From CAZSTA01 sp964609495 [NCBI: uncultured bacterium] (GTDB taxonomy: Bacteria > CAZSTA01): DNA of 36,138 bases. A model generated the notes under the pieces. That model was given only the letters and a program-made list of their open reading frames with translations. It was not told the origin of the DNA and ran no database searches. This document shows positions 1 through 7,901 of this stretch, piece by piece. The DNA is taken from assembly GCA_964609495.1 (NCBI GenBank), contig CAZSTA010000010.1:1-36138 (forward strand), written 5' to 3'. A program made the translations under genes and the position numbers. The first letter of the stretch is position 1, and every line of letters begins with the position of its first letter.

Positions 1-201
1 AGGGGGAGGGTGTAATACAAAGTAAATTAGATCTTAGATCCCAGATTTTATATGCTTCCTATCAGTCCTTACAGATAAGCTAGCAGTATAAAAATCATTC
101 TACCGTGAGTTTTAGATCATTGAAAAAAAAAGAGTGGATAAAGTTGAAACGTTCAACTCGTCAACTTAATCGAGATTAAGATTACAATGATAATATCTCT
201 C
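1..201. other. Left-edge non-coding segment with two palindromes
   Basis: No gene is supported here. The segment lies downstream of the minus-strand URO-D-like gene. Two palindromes stand out. AGTTGAAACGTTCAACT at 142-158 has 7-bp arms around a 3-nt centre and resembles LacI-family operators. CTTAATCGAGATTAAG at 165-180 has 7-bp arms around a 2-nt centre. Neither is followed by a T-tract on either strand, so they are not convincing terminators. The first could be an operator for a gene beyond the left edge; that is inference. Confidence 0.4.
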
Positions 202-1275
202 CTAATACCGACAATACTCCTCTATCGCTTCCATGAAGGCTAAGACATTTTCCCAAGGCACTTCTGGTTCGAGGATATGAGTTGGGGCTAGTAATAAACC
301 TCCACCTTTGCCAATCGTCTCGAATCTCTCCTTGACCTCATTTTTAACATCCTCAACAGTGCCGAAGGGCATGGTGGTTTGTGTCCCGATCGTTCCCCAG
401 AAGGCGAGCTTATCGCCATATTCCCTCTTGATCTTGGCGGGATCCATACATTCGGGTTGTATCGGATTGAGGACATCGACTCCGACTTCGATCAACTCGG
501 GGATTACAGCCTCGCAGTTCCCATCGCTGTGGTAGAAGATATGTAGGTCTGGATTGACCTCACGAGCGCTATCAATGACCTTTTTCAAACGAGGCTTAAG
601 CCACTCTCGCCAAGTAGCAGGACTCATAAGCAACCCCCGTTGAGTCCCCACATCATCGCCTAATCTCAGTATGTCTATTCCAGCTTGGGCGAAGATTCTA
701 GCCTGCCCACATCTGATCTCGGTTACTTTGTCAAGTAATGCCTCGGCAAAAGGCTTATTATCTATAAAGTCCATAAGTAGATTCTCCATACCCCGCATTC
801 CCCAAGATACCTCAAATATTGTGCAGTATAGCTCACCCATAACTGCCAAATCACGATCCTTTAATTCCTCGACCTCCTGAGGGAGATGCTCATAGCGGTA
901 TTCAGCCAACATATCTGGGAATGGATACTCCTCGATATCCTCGGGAGTGCTGAGGTTTTCCATAGGGCGAATGGAACGCATGAAATGATAAAGCGAGCCT
1001 GTAAAAGAAGCCACTCCCCATTCACTTATATAGACTTTATCGGGGAGATCAGAGAGGTAACGCGAGAAATCATAGGCTTTACGGGTGGGTTTGAGATTTA
1101 CCGGTCTGACCTCGAAGTTGAAGTATTCCGTGGGATCGATTGAGCCAGTTTTCTCTACAAAGACCTTCATCAAAGCAGGAGTAAAAGCCCCATAGCTTAA
1201 CTCTCGCGGAACTTTATCGGGCTCCTCCCTCGCCAAGGCAGTTAATACTCTTTCACGGGGGGTCATCTCTTTCAT
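202..1275 (-). CDS. Uroporphyrinogen decarboxylase-like (URO-D superfamily, MtaA/CmuA-like) protein
   Basis: The 357-residue product matches the URO-D barrel family, which includes HemE and the corrinoid:CoM methyltransferases MtaA/CmuA. Family-typical stretches are the N-terminal MTPRERVLTAL, the GDDVGTQRGLLMSP segment near residues 206-219 and FWGTIGTQTTMP near 292-303. The HxC zinc motif of MtaA-type enzymes is not present as such: H249 is followed by S-D-G-N-C254, with another cysteine at 276. A true HemE would be expected near other haem genes, and none is here. No corrinoid protein or methyltransferase partner is visible either, so the substrate is unknown. AAGGTG lies just upstream of the ATG. 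It follows rpmA on the same strand but is separated from it by a hairpin at 1305-1330. Family assignment is firm; function is open. Confidence 0.8.
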   Translation of the reverse strand: MKEMTPRERVLTALAREEPDKVPRELSYGAFTPALMKVFVEKTGSIDPTEYFNFEVRPVNLKPTRKAYDFSRYLSDLPDKVYISEWGVASFTGSLYHFMRSIRPMENLSTPEDIEEYPFPDMLAEYRYEHLPQEVEELKDRDLAVMGELYCTIFEVSWGMRGMENLLMDFIDNKPFAEALLDKVTEIRCGQARIFAQAGIDILRLGDDVGTQRGLLMSPATWREWLKPRLKKVIDSAREVNPDLHIFYHSDGNCEAVIPELIEVGVDVLNPIQPECMDPAKIKREYGDKLAFWGTIGTQTTMPFGTVEDVKNEVKERFETIGKGGGLLLAPTHILEPEVPWENVLAFMEAIEEYCRY

Positions 1276-1304
1276 AATCTTAGCACCTTTCTATATTAAG
1301 TCGA

Positions 1305-1330
1305 AATCCCCCGGATTCACACGGGGGATT
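1305..1330 (-). terminator. Hairpin terminator after rpmA
   Basis: AATCCCCCG (1305-1313) and CGGGGGATT (1322-1330) form a perfect 9-bp stem with an 8-nt loop, lying 32 bp beyond the rpmA stop. On the minus strand the stem is followed by TCGACTTAAT, a poor U-tract, so termination may be incomplete and some transcripts may continue into the URO-D-like gene. Confidence 0.65.
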
Positions 1331-1361
1331 CTAGTTGCCTGTCTAAAACTATATTCTACTT

Positions 1362-1631
1362 TTAACTAACGGCTATCTCTCTTTCGGAGTGAACATTCGC
1401 GAACTTTGTTCCTCGAAGAACACTGAAGTTGACAAAGCCATCAGTCTTAGCGAATAGAGTGTGATCCCTACCCATTCCTACGTTCTGACCAGCTTTGATC
1501 CTAGAGCCTCTTTGCCTGATGATGATGCTTCCCGCTCTCACAAATTGGCCGCCGAATCTCTTAGCTCCTAACATCTTCGGATTGCTATCGCGACCGTTAC
1601 GAGAGCTTCCCGCACCTTTCTTATGAGCCAT
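1362..1631 (-). CDS. rpmA: 50S ribosomal protein L27
   Basis: The 89-residue product is a full-length L27, a large-subunit protein whose N-terminus reaches the peptidyl transferase centre. Recognisable L27 sequence includes [16 protein letters not shown] at the N-terminus, then [15 protein letters not shown] and the [22 protein letters not shown] core. The N-terminus begins directly at MAHKKG, without the short extension ending in FF that Bacillota L27 carries and the Prp protease removes. GGGAGGTG precedes the ATG at a normal distance. The gene follows rplU after 34 bp with no prp gene between, and a hairpin follows it. It is very probably co-transcribed with rplU from the promoter at 2028-2056. 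Confidence 0.97.
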   Translation of the reverse strand: MAHKKGAGSSRNGRDSNPKMLGAKRFGGQFVRAGSIIIRQRGSRIKAGQNVGMGRDHTLFAKTDGFVNFSVLRGTKFANVHSEREIAVS

Positions 1632-1665
1632 AGTAATTCACACCTCCCGATCAGCAACAAAAGGT

Positions 1666-1980
1666 CTATTCGAGGGATATATCCTCGATCAATACCCTGG
1701 ATAGCAGTTGACGGTGTCCCTTCTTCCGCCGATAGTGCTTCTTAGCTTTATATTTAAAGACTATGATCTTCTTGTCTTTCCTATGATTGATGATCCTACC
1801 TATAACCTTAGCCTTCTCCACCACTGGTCGGCCTACTTTGATCTGATCGTCATTGCCAACTAATAGCACTTTGTCGAACTCGACAGTATCACCCTTCTCT
1901 GCATCTAGCTTTTCTACATCGATAATGGACCCTTCGGTTACCTTAAACTGTTTGCTTCCAGTCTCAATAACTGCGTACAT
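1666..1980 (-). CDS. rplU: 50S ribosomal protein L21
   Basis: The 104-residue product is L21, a 23S rRNA-binding protein of the large subunit. It starts [14 protein letters not shown] and contains the [20 protein letters not shown] segment typical of the family, ending in the usual short C-terminal strand. Length is normal. The start is set by the ATG at 1980, preceded on the minus strand by GAGGTGG. It is the first gene of a two-gene rplU-rpmA unit, with a leader of about 40 nt from the predicted start near 2021. I saw no clear L21 leader structure in that short stretch. Confidence 0.97.
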   Translation of the reverse strand: MYAVIETGSKQFKVTEGSIIDVEKLDAEKGDTVEFDKVLLVGNDDQIKVGRPVVEKAKVIGRIINHRKDKKIIVFKYKAKKHYRRKKGHRQLLSRVLIEDISLE

Positions 1981-2027
1981 TCTATTTTTCCACCTCTTAT
2001 GTGTCTCTGCCCAGATGACCGCTCTTT

Positions 2028-2056
2028 AGTGTAACATAAATGGCGAAAAAAGTCAA
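2028..2056 (-). promoter_or_regulatory. Sigma-70-type promoter for rplU-rpmA
   Basis: Read on the minus strand, TTGACT (-35, 2056-2051) is separated by exactly 17 bp from TACACT (-10, 2033-2028). The predicted transcript begins near 2021 and has about 40 nt before the rplU ATG. It sits back-to-back with the rimP promoter; the two -35 boxes are 35 bp apart. Confidence 0.65.
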
Positions 2057-2091
2057 TATGAAAAATAAATTTTTTTTGAGGCATAATAATC

Positions 2092-2120
2092 TTGCCAAAA
2101 TTAAAATAATATGTTATAAT
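2092..2120 (+). promoter_or_regulatory. Extended -10 sigma-70 promoter for the rimP-nusA-infB operon
   Basis: TTGCCA (2092-2097), a 17-bp spacer and TATAAT (2115-2120) with an upstream TGT give an extended -10 consensus. Transcription should start near 2126-2128, giving a leader of about 135 nt before rimP. This is one of the clearest promoters in the window. Confidence 0.75.
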
Positions 2121-2261
2121 ATAAAGCGGAGATGTGGAAAGAATCCTTTGCAAGGCGTCTAAAACTGTTTTGCTAAAAGGAGTGGGGTTTTACCCACTCT
2201 TTCGCTTATATATGGAGCGAAAATAGATTATCCTCTATTTTTCAGTATTTGGAGGCTTAAG
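2121..2261 (+). promoter_or_regulatory. Structured rimP leader: possible leader peptide and three overlapping hairpins
   Basis: Three inverted repeats follow one another and share bases. Hairpin 1 pairs GAGTGGG (2180-2186) with CCCACTC (2193-2199), extendable by flanking A/U pairs. Hairpin 2 pairs TTTCGCT (2200-2206) with AGCGAAA (2216-2222). Hairpin 3 pairs AAAATAGA (2220-2227) with TCTATTTT (2234-2241). Neighbouring hairpins compete for bases at 2200-2202 and 2220-2222. A 14-codon frame (2132-2176, MWKESFARRLKLFC) ends right at the base of hairpin 1. Its GCGGAG lies directly against the ATG, and the ATG is only about 5 nt from the predicted transcript start, so its translation is uncertain. 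The layout resembles an attenuator, which suits an operon containing nusA. Confidence 0.5.
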
Positions 2262-2735
2262 ATGTTATCACCAGAGGAGGTTATCTCTTTCGTTGAGGCG
2301 ATGGTCGAGGACATATTGAAGGGTAGCGAATATGAGTTGGTAGACGTTACTTATACTAACGAGGGTCGAGGTTGGTTTCTAAGGATATTTATTGATAAGG
2401 AGGGAGGTATAACGCTCGATGACTGTCAGAAGTTACATAGCGAGATCGGTCAACATCTCGATGTCGAGGATCCGATCTCTCATAGATACTACTTGGAGAT
2501 ATCCTCGCCCGGTTTAGACCGCCCTTTGAAGAAGGATAGGGATTTCCTAAGATATCAGGGACGAAAGATTAAGATCAAAACTAAGCTTCCCCTAGAGGGA
2601 AGAAGGAATTTCACCGGCGAATTGCTGGGATTAAACAATGGTAAAGTAAGCGTCAAATTAGCAGAGGGAGACGCTGTTGATATAGGCAAAGATAATCTAG
2701 CCTCGGCTAAATTGCTCGTGGATATAGATGTATAG
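2262..2735 (+). CDS. rimP: Ribosome maturation factor RimP
   Basis: The 157-residue protein is RimP, needed for maturation of the 30S subunit. The N-terminal domain carries YELVDVTYTNEGRGWFLRIFIDKEGGITLDDC (positions about 23-54), and the family signature YLEISSPGLDRPL lies near residue 77. An SH3-like C-terminal domain follows. GGAGG lies 6 nt before the ATG. It is the first gene of the rimP-nusA-rnpM-infB operon, a near-universal bacterial arrangement, and follows the structured leader at 2121-2261. It ends with TAG, showing that TAG is used as a stop in this genome. Length is normal. Confidence 0.96.
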   Translation: MLSPEEVISFVEAMVEDILKGSEYELVDVTYTNEGRGWFLRIFIDKEGGITLDDCQKLHSEIGQHLDVEDPISHRYYLEISSPGLDRPLKKDRDFLRYQGRKIKIKTKLPLEGRRNFTGELLGLNNGKVSVKLAEGDAVDIGKDNLASAKLLVDIDV

Positions 2736-2788
2736 CTGGATTTATAAATTAAAATAGTAGTTGTAAGCTTTAGGGAGGTAAGTTTCTT

Positions 2789-3937
2789 ATGAACAAGGAT
2801 TTTATAGGGGCTCTATCCCAAATGGAGACGGAGAAGGGATTAAGCAAGGATATATTGATCGAGGCGATCGAAGCCGCCTTAGTATCCGCATATAGGAAGA
2901 ATTTCGGGAAAGCTTCTAATGTGCAGGTGCATATAGATGATAGTGGGGATGTCAAGGTCATAGCCCAAAAGATGGTGGTAGAGGATGTCGAAGATCCACT
3001 TTGGGAGATCGCCCTTATAGAAGCGAGGTCTCTGAGACCTACTTCCAAGTTAGGTGATGAGATCGAGATTGAAGTCACGCCTAAAAACTTCGGTCGGATA
3101 GCCGCTCAGACCGCCAAGCAGGTGGTCGTCCAGAGGTTGCGTGAAGCGGAGAGAGAGATGATCTTCGATGAGTACAAGGACCGCCAGGGAGATGTGGTGA
3201 CAGGCGTGATCCAGCGTAAAGATGGTAAGAATATATATGTTGACTTAGGTCGAGTGGAGGCGATACTCACTTCCCAAGAGCAAATTCCCAACGAGTCTTA
3301 TCGACTCAAGGACCGGATAAAATCATACATTGTAGATGTGAAGATGACTACCAAGGGGCCAGTTATATCGGTCTCCAGAACGCACCCCGGCTTGCTGAGG
3401 AGATTATTTGAACTAGAGGTTCCTGAGATATTCGATGGAGTGGTTCAGATCAAGGGAGTGGCTAGGGAGGCCGGATATCGCTCTAAGATAGCGGTAAGTT
3501 CTACCGATAAGAATGTTGATCCAGTTGGTTCCTGCGTAGGACCAAGAGGAGCGAGAGTGCAGACGATAGTGAGCGAGCTCAGGGGGGAGAAGATAGATAT
3601 AATCCGCTGGGATGAAGATCCCTCGATATTCGTAGCTAATGCTCTGAATCCGGCTAAGGTGATATCCGTCTCCATTGAAGCGGGTAAGACTGCTACCGTG
3701 GTAGTTCCTGATAATCAATTATCTTTGGCGATCGGTAAGGCTGGTCAGAATGCTCGTTTAGCGGCGAAGTTAACCGGATGGAGAGTTGATATCCGCAGCG
3801 AGAAGGAGCAAAAGGAGATCATAAGTCAAGAGTGGGGAATTGACTCCCCCGAGGAGAATACCGAGGACGAAGAGGTGGAATCGAAGGTTGAGAAGCCGAT
3901 TGAGAAAACTAAAGGAGGGGGCGGAGATATTGGTTAG
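2789..3937 (+). CDS. nusA: Transcription termination/antitermination factor NusA
   Basis: The 382-residue protein binds RNA polymerase and nascent RNA and controls pausing, termination and antitermination. The domain order is typical: an N-terminal polymerase-binding domain (about 1-125), an S1 domain (about 130-200, with VVTGVIQRKDGKNIYVDLG), and two KH domains (about 225-345, with VGSCVGPRGARVQTIVSEL and SLAIGKAGQNARLAAKLTG). A short acidic and lysine-rich tail follows. It lacks the C-terminal acidic repeats of E. coli NusA, as is usual outside Proteobacteria. AGGGAGG precedes the ATG. The last bases overlap the start of rnpM, implying translational coupling. Confidence 0.97.
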   Translation: MNKDFIGALSQMETEKGLSKDILIEAIEAALVSAYRKNFGKASNVQVHIDDSGDVKVIAQKMVVEDVEDPLWEIALIEARSLRPTSKLGDEIEIEVTPKNFGRIAAQTAKQVVVQRLREAEREMIFDEYKDRQGDVVTGVIQRKDGKNIYVDLGRVEAILTSQEQIPNESYRLKDRIKSYIVDVKMTTKGPVISVSRTHPGLLRRLFELEVPEIFDGVVQIKGVAREAGYRSKIAVSSTDKNVDPVGSCVGPRGARVQTIVSELRGEKIDIIRWDEDPSIFVANALNPAKVISVSIEAGKTATVVVPDNQLSLAIGKAGQNARLAAKLTGWRVDIRSEKEQKEIISQEWGIDSPEENTEDEEVESKVEKPIEKTKGGGGDIG

Positions 3938-4244
3938 ACATAAGCATATACCGCGGAGGATGTGTGTTGGATGCCAAGTAGTGCGACCAAAGAAGGAGCT
4001 TTGGAGAATATTGAGGAGTGTGGAGGGGAAGATCGAGTTCGATCCCACCGGAAAGAAATCTGGTCGCGGAGCATATATCTGCCCCCGGATAGAGTGCCTC
4101 GATAAGGCGATAAGCAGTGGAAAATTAGCGAAGGCTCTTGCCACTCCCCTCCCGGCGGAATTAGTGACCGAATTGAGGGCCAGAATCGCGGAATGGGAGG
4201 GGGAAATTGAGCAAGGAGAGATCGGAGGTGGTCAAATTGAGTAA
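3930..4244 (+). CDS. rnpM: RNase P modulator RnpM (YlxR family)
   Basis: The 104-residue product is a YlxR-family protein, which in Bacillus subtilis binds the RNase P RNA and modulates its activity. The family core is visible: [10 protein letters not shown] near the N-terminus, then [11 protein letters not shown], and GRGAYICP followed by a second cysteine in the ECLDKA segment. I place the start at TTG 3930, inside the last codons of nusA (8-nt overlap), because GCGGAG and GGAGGGGG lie just upstream and the protein then begins [12 protein letters not shown]. Upstream sequence in this frame lies within nusA and is not conserved. In B. subtilis ylxQ follows this gene; here infB follows directly. 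Confidence 0.85.
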   Translation: MVRHKHIPRRMCVGCQVVRPKKELWRILRSVEGKIEFDPTGKKSGRGAYICPRIECLDKAISSGKLAKALATPLPAELVTELRARIAEWEGEIEQGEIGGGQIE

Positions 4245-6189
4245 GATAAGGATTTATCAGTTATCGCGTGATCTTGGGATATCCAACAAGGAGATCCTAA
4301 AAGAGCTTAGAAATCTGGGAATTAAAGATAAAACCCATTCTAGTTCTATAGATGAAGAGACGGTTGAGCTAGTTATGGATAGCTTAACTAGTGATGAGAA
4401 AGCTGAGAGGAAAGAGAAAAAGCAACTGCAAAAAGTGAAGATACCTCCTATAATTTCTATGGAGGAGTTGGCGGAAAAATTCGATACTTCTGTTGAGGCT
4501 GTCTCTCGTTCGCTTAGAGAGGCAGGAGTAGTAATAAGATTCTCCCAGGGGATAGTAGCTGAGGATGTGGCTAAGATAGCTAAGGGGCTTGGCTATGAGA
4601 TCGAGGTCGAGGATACCGGGGGGGAGGAATTAACCGAGCTGGAGAGGAAACTCATCCCTCAGATCGTAGATCTTCCCGAATCTCTTAAACCTCGTCCTCC
4701 CGTTGTCACCGTGATGGGACATGTCGATCATGGAAAGACCTCGCTCTTGGATGTTATCCGCGAGACGAACGTCATTGATGAGGAGTTCGGAGGTATAACT
4801 CAGCATATAGGAGCCTATCAGGTTAAGGTTAATGGGCATCGAATCGTATTTCTAGATACCCCTGGGCATGAAGCCTTCACCGCGATGCGAGCTAGAGGGG
4901 CGCAGGCTACGGATATAGCGATTCTAGTGGTGGCGGCCGATGATGGGGTGATGCCTCAGACGATCGAGGCGATCAATCACTCTCGGGCAGCCAATGTTCC
5001 GATTATAGTGGCTATAAATAAGATCGATAGGGAGGATGCTGACCCCGATAAGGTGAAACAGCAGTTGATGGAGATCGGCTTGGTCCCCGAGGAATGGGGA
5101 GGGAATACGATCTGTGTATTAGTTTCGGCTAAGCAGAAGATCGGATTAGATAACCTTCTGGAGATGATCTCTATAGTATCTGAGTTGCAGGAGTTGAAAG
5201 CCAATCCCAATCGTCCCGCCCGAGGGGTAGTGCTTGAGGCTCGCTTGGATAGAGGCAAAGGTCCTCTCGCCAACTTACTTGTGCAGAAGGGGACGCTGAA
5301 GGTGGGAGATGCGATCGTGGTGGGATCAGCCTACGGACGAGTTAAAGCGATGATGGATGATAAAGGGAAGAGGATAAAGAAGGCTCCCCCTTCTACCCCA
5401 GTGGAGGTGCTAGGTCTCTCCGATGTCCCTGAAGCTAGCGATATCCTCTACGTAGTCGAGAACGAGAAGATCGCTCGTCAGATAGGTCAGGAGAGAAAAG
5501 AGCGCAAACATCTGGAGTCTCTAGCAGAAAGACCGAAAGCCTCGTTAGATGCGCTCTTCGAACAACTTCAGAGGGGAGAGGTAAAGGAACTCAACATCAT
5601 ACTCAAAGCCGATGTTAGAGGCTCGGTCGAGGCGATAACCAGCTCTTTGTTGAACTTGAGCACCGACGAGGTGGAGATAAAGATCATTCACAGCGGTGTA
5701 GGAGCGGTGACCGAATCGGATGTGCTTCTGGCTTCCGCCTCTCAAGCGATAATAATCGGCTTTAACGTTCGGGCGGATGGTGCTGCTCGGAGGATGGCGA
5801 AGGAATCCGAGGTTGATATCCGTTTCTATCGAGTCATATATGATGTTATCGCCGATATCACAGCCGCGATAAAGGGTATGTTAGAGCCTAAATATGAGGA
5901 GGTAATACTCGGTCGAGCCGAGGTGCGTCAACTCTTCAAAGTTCCCAAAGTTGGTGTTATAGCTGGTTCTCATGTCCTAGAGGGCAAGATGGTTCGCAAT
6001 ATCGACGTGCGGGTGCTCCGAGATGAAGTTGTTGTCCACGAGGGTAAGATCAGCTCCTTGAAGCGTTTCAAAGAGGATGTGCGAGAGGTTGTGGCTGGTT
6101 ACGAGTGTGGCATAGGTATAGAAAAGTTCAATGATATAAAGGAGAACGATATCATTGAGGCTTTCACTGAACAGGAAATCGAAGCGTAG
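4237..6189 (+). CDS. infB: Translation initiation factor IF-2
   Basis: The protein (650 residues from this start) is IF-2, the GTPase that brings initiator tRNA to the 30S subunit and promotes subunit joining. It has an IF2_N module at the N-terminus ([20 protein letters not shown]) and a second near residues 75-125. The G domain carries GHVDHGKTS near residue 160, DTPGHEAF and NKID, and domains II-IV complete the protein. The N-terminal region is short compared with the long linker of E. coli IF-2. I chose TTG 4237 because GGAGG lies 8 nt upstream and the protein then begins at the conserved [11 protein letters not shown] 4207 is the upstream alternative. The start overlaps the end of rnpM by 8 nt, implying coupling. 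Confidence 0.96.
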   Translation: MSKIRIYQLSRDLGISNKEILKELRNLGIKDKTHSSSIDEETVELVMDSLTSDEKAERKEKKQLQKVKIPPIISMEELAEKFDTSVEAVSRSLREAGVVIRFSQGIVAEDVAKIAKGLGYEIEVEDTGGEELTELERKLIPQIVDLPESLKPRPPVVTVMGHVDHGKTSLLDVIRETNVIDEEFGGITQHIGAYQVKVNGHRIVFLDTPGHEAFTAMRARGAQATDIAILVVAADDGVMPQTIEAINHSRAANVPIIVAINKIDREDADPDKVKQQLMEIGLVPEEWGGNTICVLVSAKQKIGLDNLLEMISIVSELQELKANPNRPARGVVLEARLDRGKGPLANLLVQKGTLKVGDAIVVGSAYGRVKAMMDDKGKRIKKAPPSTPVEVLGLSDVPEASDILYVVENEKIARQIGQERKERKHLESLAERPKASLDALFEQLQRGEVKELNIILKADVRGSVEAITSSLLNLSTDEVEIKIIHSGVGAVTESDVLLASASQAIIIGFNVRADGAARRMAKESEVDIRFYRVIYDVIADITAAIKGMLEPKYEEVILGRAEVRQLFKVPKVGVIAGSHVLEGKMVRNIDVRVLRDEVVVHEGKISSLKRFKEDVREVVAGYECGIGIEKFNDIKENDIIEAFTEQEIEA

Positions 6190-6208
6190 CTTCGCTGAGG
6201 ATTGAGAT

Positions 6209-6490
6209 ATGAACGTCGGGTACTGCTTGATCGAGATATATATTCCCTCGAGCAATTCCCTCAAGGAGAAGCGTCGAGTATTGAAGAGTCTTATAGATAG
6301 GGTGAAAAGCAGGTTCAATGTCTCCATTGCGGAGGTTGAGGATCATGACCTCTGGCGAAAAGCGACGCTCGGGATCGCCTGTATATCCAACAATGGGCGT
6401 CATGTCAATGGAGTTTTGGATAAAGTGATAGATTATATTGAGATGGACAGGGAGATCGATATAATAGACTATTCGGTAGAGCTTGTTTGA
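6209..6490 (+). CDS. ylxP: YlxP-like DUF503 protein
   Basis: This 93-residue protein belongs to the DUF503 family (YlxP in Bacillus subtilis). The hallmark is the MNVGYCLIEIYIPSSNSLKEKR N-terminus, LKEKRRVLKSLIDRVKSRFNVSIAEVEDHDLW being the family core. The molecular function is not established. Association with ribosome assembly has been proposed because the gene sits between infB and rbfA in many Bacillota, exactly as here. The start ATG lies 19 bp after infB; TGAGGATTGAG gives only a modest ribosome binding site. Its last bases are close to rbfA, so it is presumably part of the same transcript. Confidence 0.88.
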   Translation: MNVGYCLIEIYIPSSNSLKEKRRVLKSLIDRVKSRFNVSIAEVEDHDLWRKATLGIACISNNGRHVNGVLDKVIDYIEMDREIDIIDYSVELV

Positions 6491-6506
6491 GCGAGGGGGA
6501 GAGGAA

Positions 6507-6872
6507 ATGTTTCAGTATCGACGAAAGGACAGAGTCCAGACTCTAATCCGCGATGAGATAAGCTATCTATTACAGAGAGAGATTAAGGACCCTCGTTTAG
6601 AGTTTGTCACTATAACTAGGGTTAAGGTGAGCGAGGATCTCCAACACGCAACGGTCTTTATAAGCGTTCTTGGGGATGAAAAGAGGAAGAAACAAGCGAT
6701 GGAGGGCTTGACTAGAGCGACTGGATTCATTAGAAGGGAGATAGGTAGTAGAATTAAGTTAAGACTCGTTCCAGAGATAATCTTCAAATACGATGATTCT
6801 ATAGAAGGTGTCGCTCGTATTCATAGGCTATTAAATGAGATAAGGAATGATAAGCCGGAAAAAGGGATTTAG
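6507..6872 (+). CDS. rbfA: 30S ribosome-binding factor RbfA
   Basis: The 121-residue product is RbfA, a KH-like factor that binds the 30S subunit during 16S rRNA 5'-end maturation and supports cold adaptation. Visible family sequence includes YRRKDRVQTLIRDEISYLL at the N-terminus, KDPRLEFVTITRVKVSEDL, and the FKYDDSIEGVARI segment near the C-terminus. I chose ATG 6507 because GGGGGAGAGGA lies just upstream and the protein then begins MFQYRRKDR. A TTG start at 6483 would overlap ylxP and add eight unconserved residues. It is followed after 32 bp by nrnA. Confidence 0.94.
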   Translation: MFQYRRKDRVQTLIRDEISYLLQREIKDPRLEFVTITRVKVSEDLQHATVFISVLGDEKRKKQAMEGLTRATGFIRREIGSRIKLRLVPEIIFKYDDSIEGVARIHRLLNEIRNDKPEKGI

Positions 6873-6904
6873 ATTTAGGGTTATATTAATATAAAGGGGG
6901 AATT

Positions 6905-7876
6905 ATGGCAGATAATTCATCATTATTGGAGATAGCGAGGGTTATAAGGGAGAGAGATAACTTTGTGATAACCTCGCATATCAACCCCGATGGTGATAAC
7001 ATCGGTTCTCAGCTGGGACTCTTTCTGTTGTTGAAACAGATGGGTAAGGGGGTGAGGTGTGTTGATGCTGACGAAGTTCCTTCAGTCTATAGTTTTCTGC
7101 CAGCTAGTGAGGAAGTCATGGTCCTCGATGATAAAGATATAGGCGATCTCTCCGTATTCATAATCGTTGATACCGCTGATTATGAGAGATTAGGGAGGGT
7201 CGCACCCCTGCTCGAGCTAGCCGAATTAGTGATAAATATAGATCATCATATTAGTAACAATAGATATGGAGATTTAAATTATGTGGATGAAGAGGCAGCG
7301 GCAGTGGGGGAACAGATATACGAGCTAGCCAAAGTCTTGGAGATCGAGATAACGAAGGATATCGCGGAATGCCTCTTCACTGCGATAATTTCTGATACTG
7401 GGTGCTTTAGATATGAAAATACTACTCCCAGGACTCATCGTATAGCGGCGGAGCTGATCGAGGCTGGAGTAAATTCGAGATACGTTGTCGAAATGCTCTA
7501 TGAAACTAAATCGTTCTCTAGCCTCAAGCTCTTAGGCGAGGCTCTCTTCACTCTTCAACTAGGAGCTCAAGGGAAAGTAGCCTGGGCAACCGTATATCGC
7601 AAGATGATGGAGGAAGTGGGAGCAACTTATGAGGATCTGGAGGGATTAGTTGAGCAGATAGGGACCCTTAAGGGTCTGGAGATAGCCGTTCTGTTTAAGG
7701 AGCTGGATGGGAGGGTGAAGGTAAGCTTTCGTTCTAAAGGGAATAGAGATGTGAATAAACTAGCTTCACTCTTTGGGGGAGGAGGGCATCCTAATGCCGC
7801 GGGTTGCTCCCTAGAGCTGGAAATAGAGGAAGCTAGGGAGTTAGTTATAAGTAAGATATCGGAAATATTCTCTTGA
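6905..7876 (+). CDS. nrnA: DHH-DHHA1 phosphoesterase, NrnA-type oligoribonuclease/pAp phosphatase
   Basis: The 323-residue protein has an N-terminal DHH domain and a C-terminal DHHA1 domain. Metal-binding motifs are SHINPDGDNIGS (about residues 24-35), VDTADYERLG near 88-97, and IDHHISNNRYG near 117-127. The nucleic-acid-binding GGGGHPNAAG motif lies near residues 297-306. NrnA degrades nano-RNAs to mononucleotides and removes the 3'-phosphate from pAp; some relatives hydrolyse cyclic dinucleotides. Length fits the short, membrane-free type rather than GdpP. Its place between rbfA and truB is common in clostridia. The ribosome binding site (AAGGGGGAATT before ATG) is good. Confidence 0.9.
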   Translation: MADNSSLLEIARVIRERDNFVITSHINPDGDNIGSQLGLFLLLKQMGKGVRCVDADEVPSVYSFLPASEEVMVLDDKDIGDLSVFIIVDTADYERLGRVAPLLELAELVINIDHHISNNRYGDLNYVDEEAAAVGEQIYELAKVLEIEITKDIAECLFTAIISDTGCFRYENTTPRTHRIAAELIEAGVNSRYVVEMLYETKSFSSLKLLGEALFTLQLGAQGKVAWATVYRKMMEEVGATYEDLEGLVEQIGTLKGLEIAVLFKELDGRVKVSFRSKGNRDVNKLASLFGGGGHPNAAGCSLELEIEEARELVISKISEIFS

Positions 7877-7901
7877 CTATGGAGCCAAAAAGTAATAAAA
7901 T

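Noticed and set aside
1938-2153. A minus-strand open frame covering the rplU upstream region
   Set aside because: It crosses the divergent promoters and overlaps rplU out of frame; it is a shadow.
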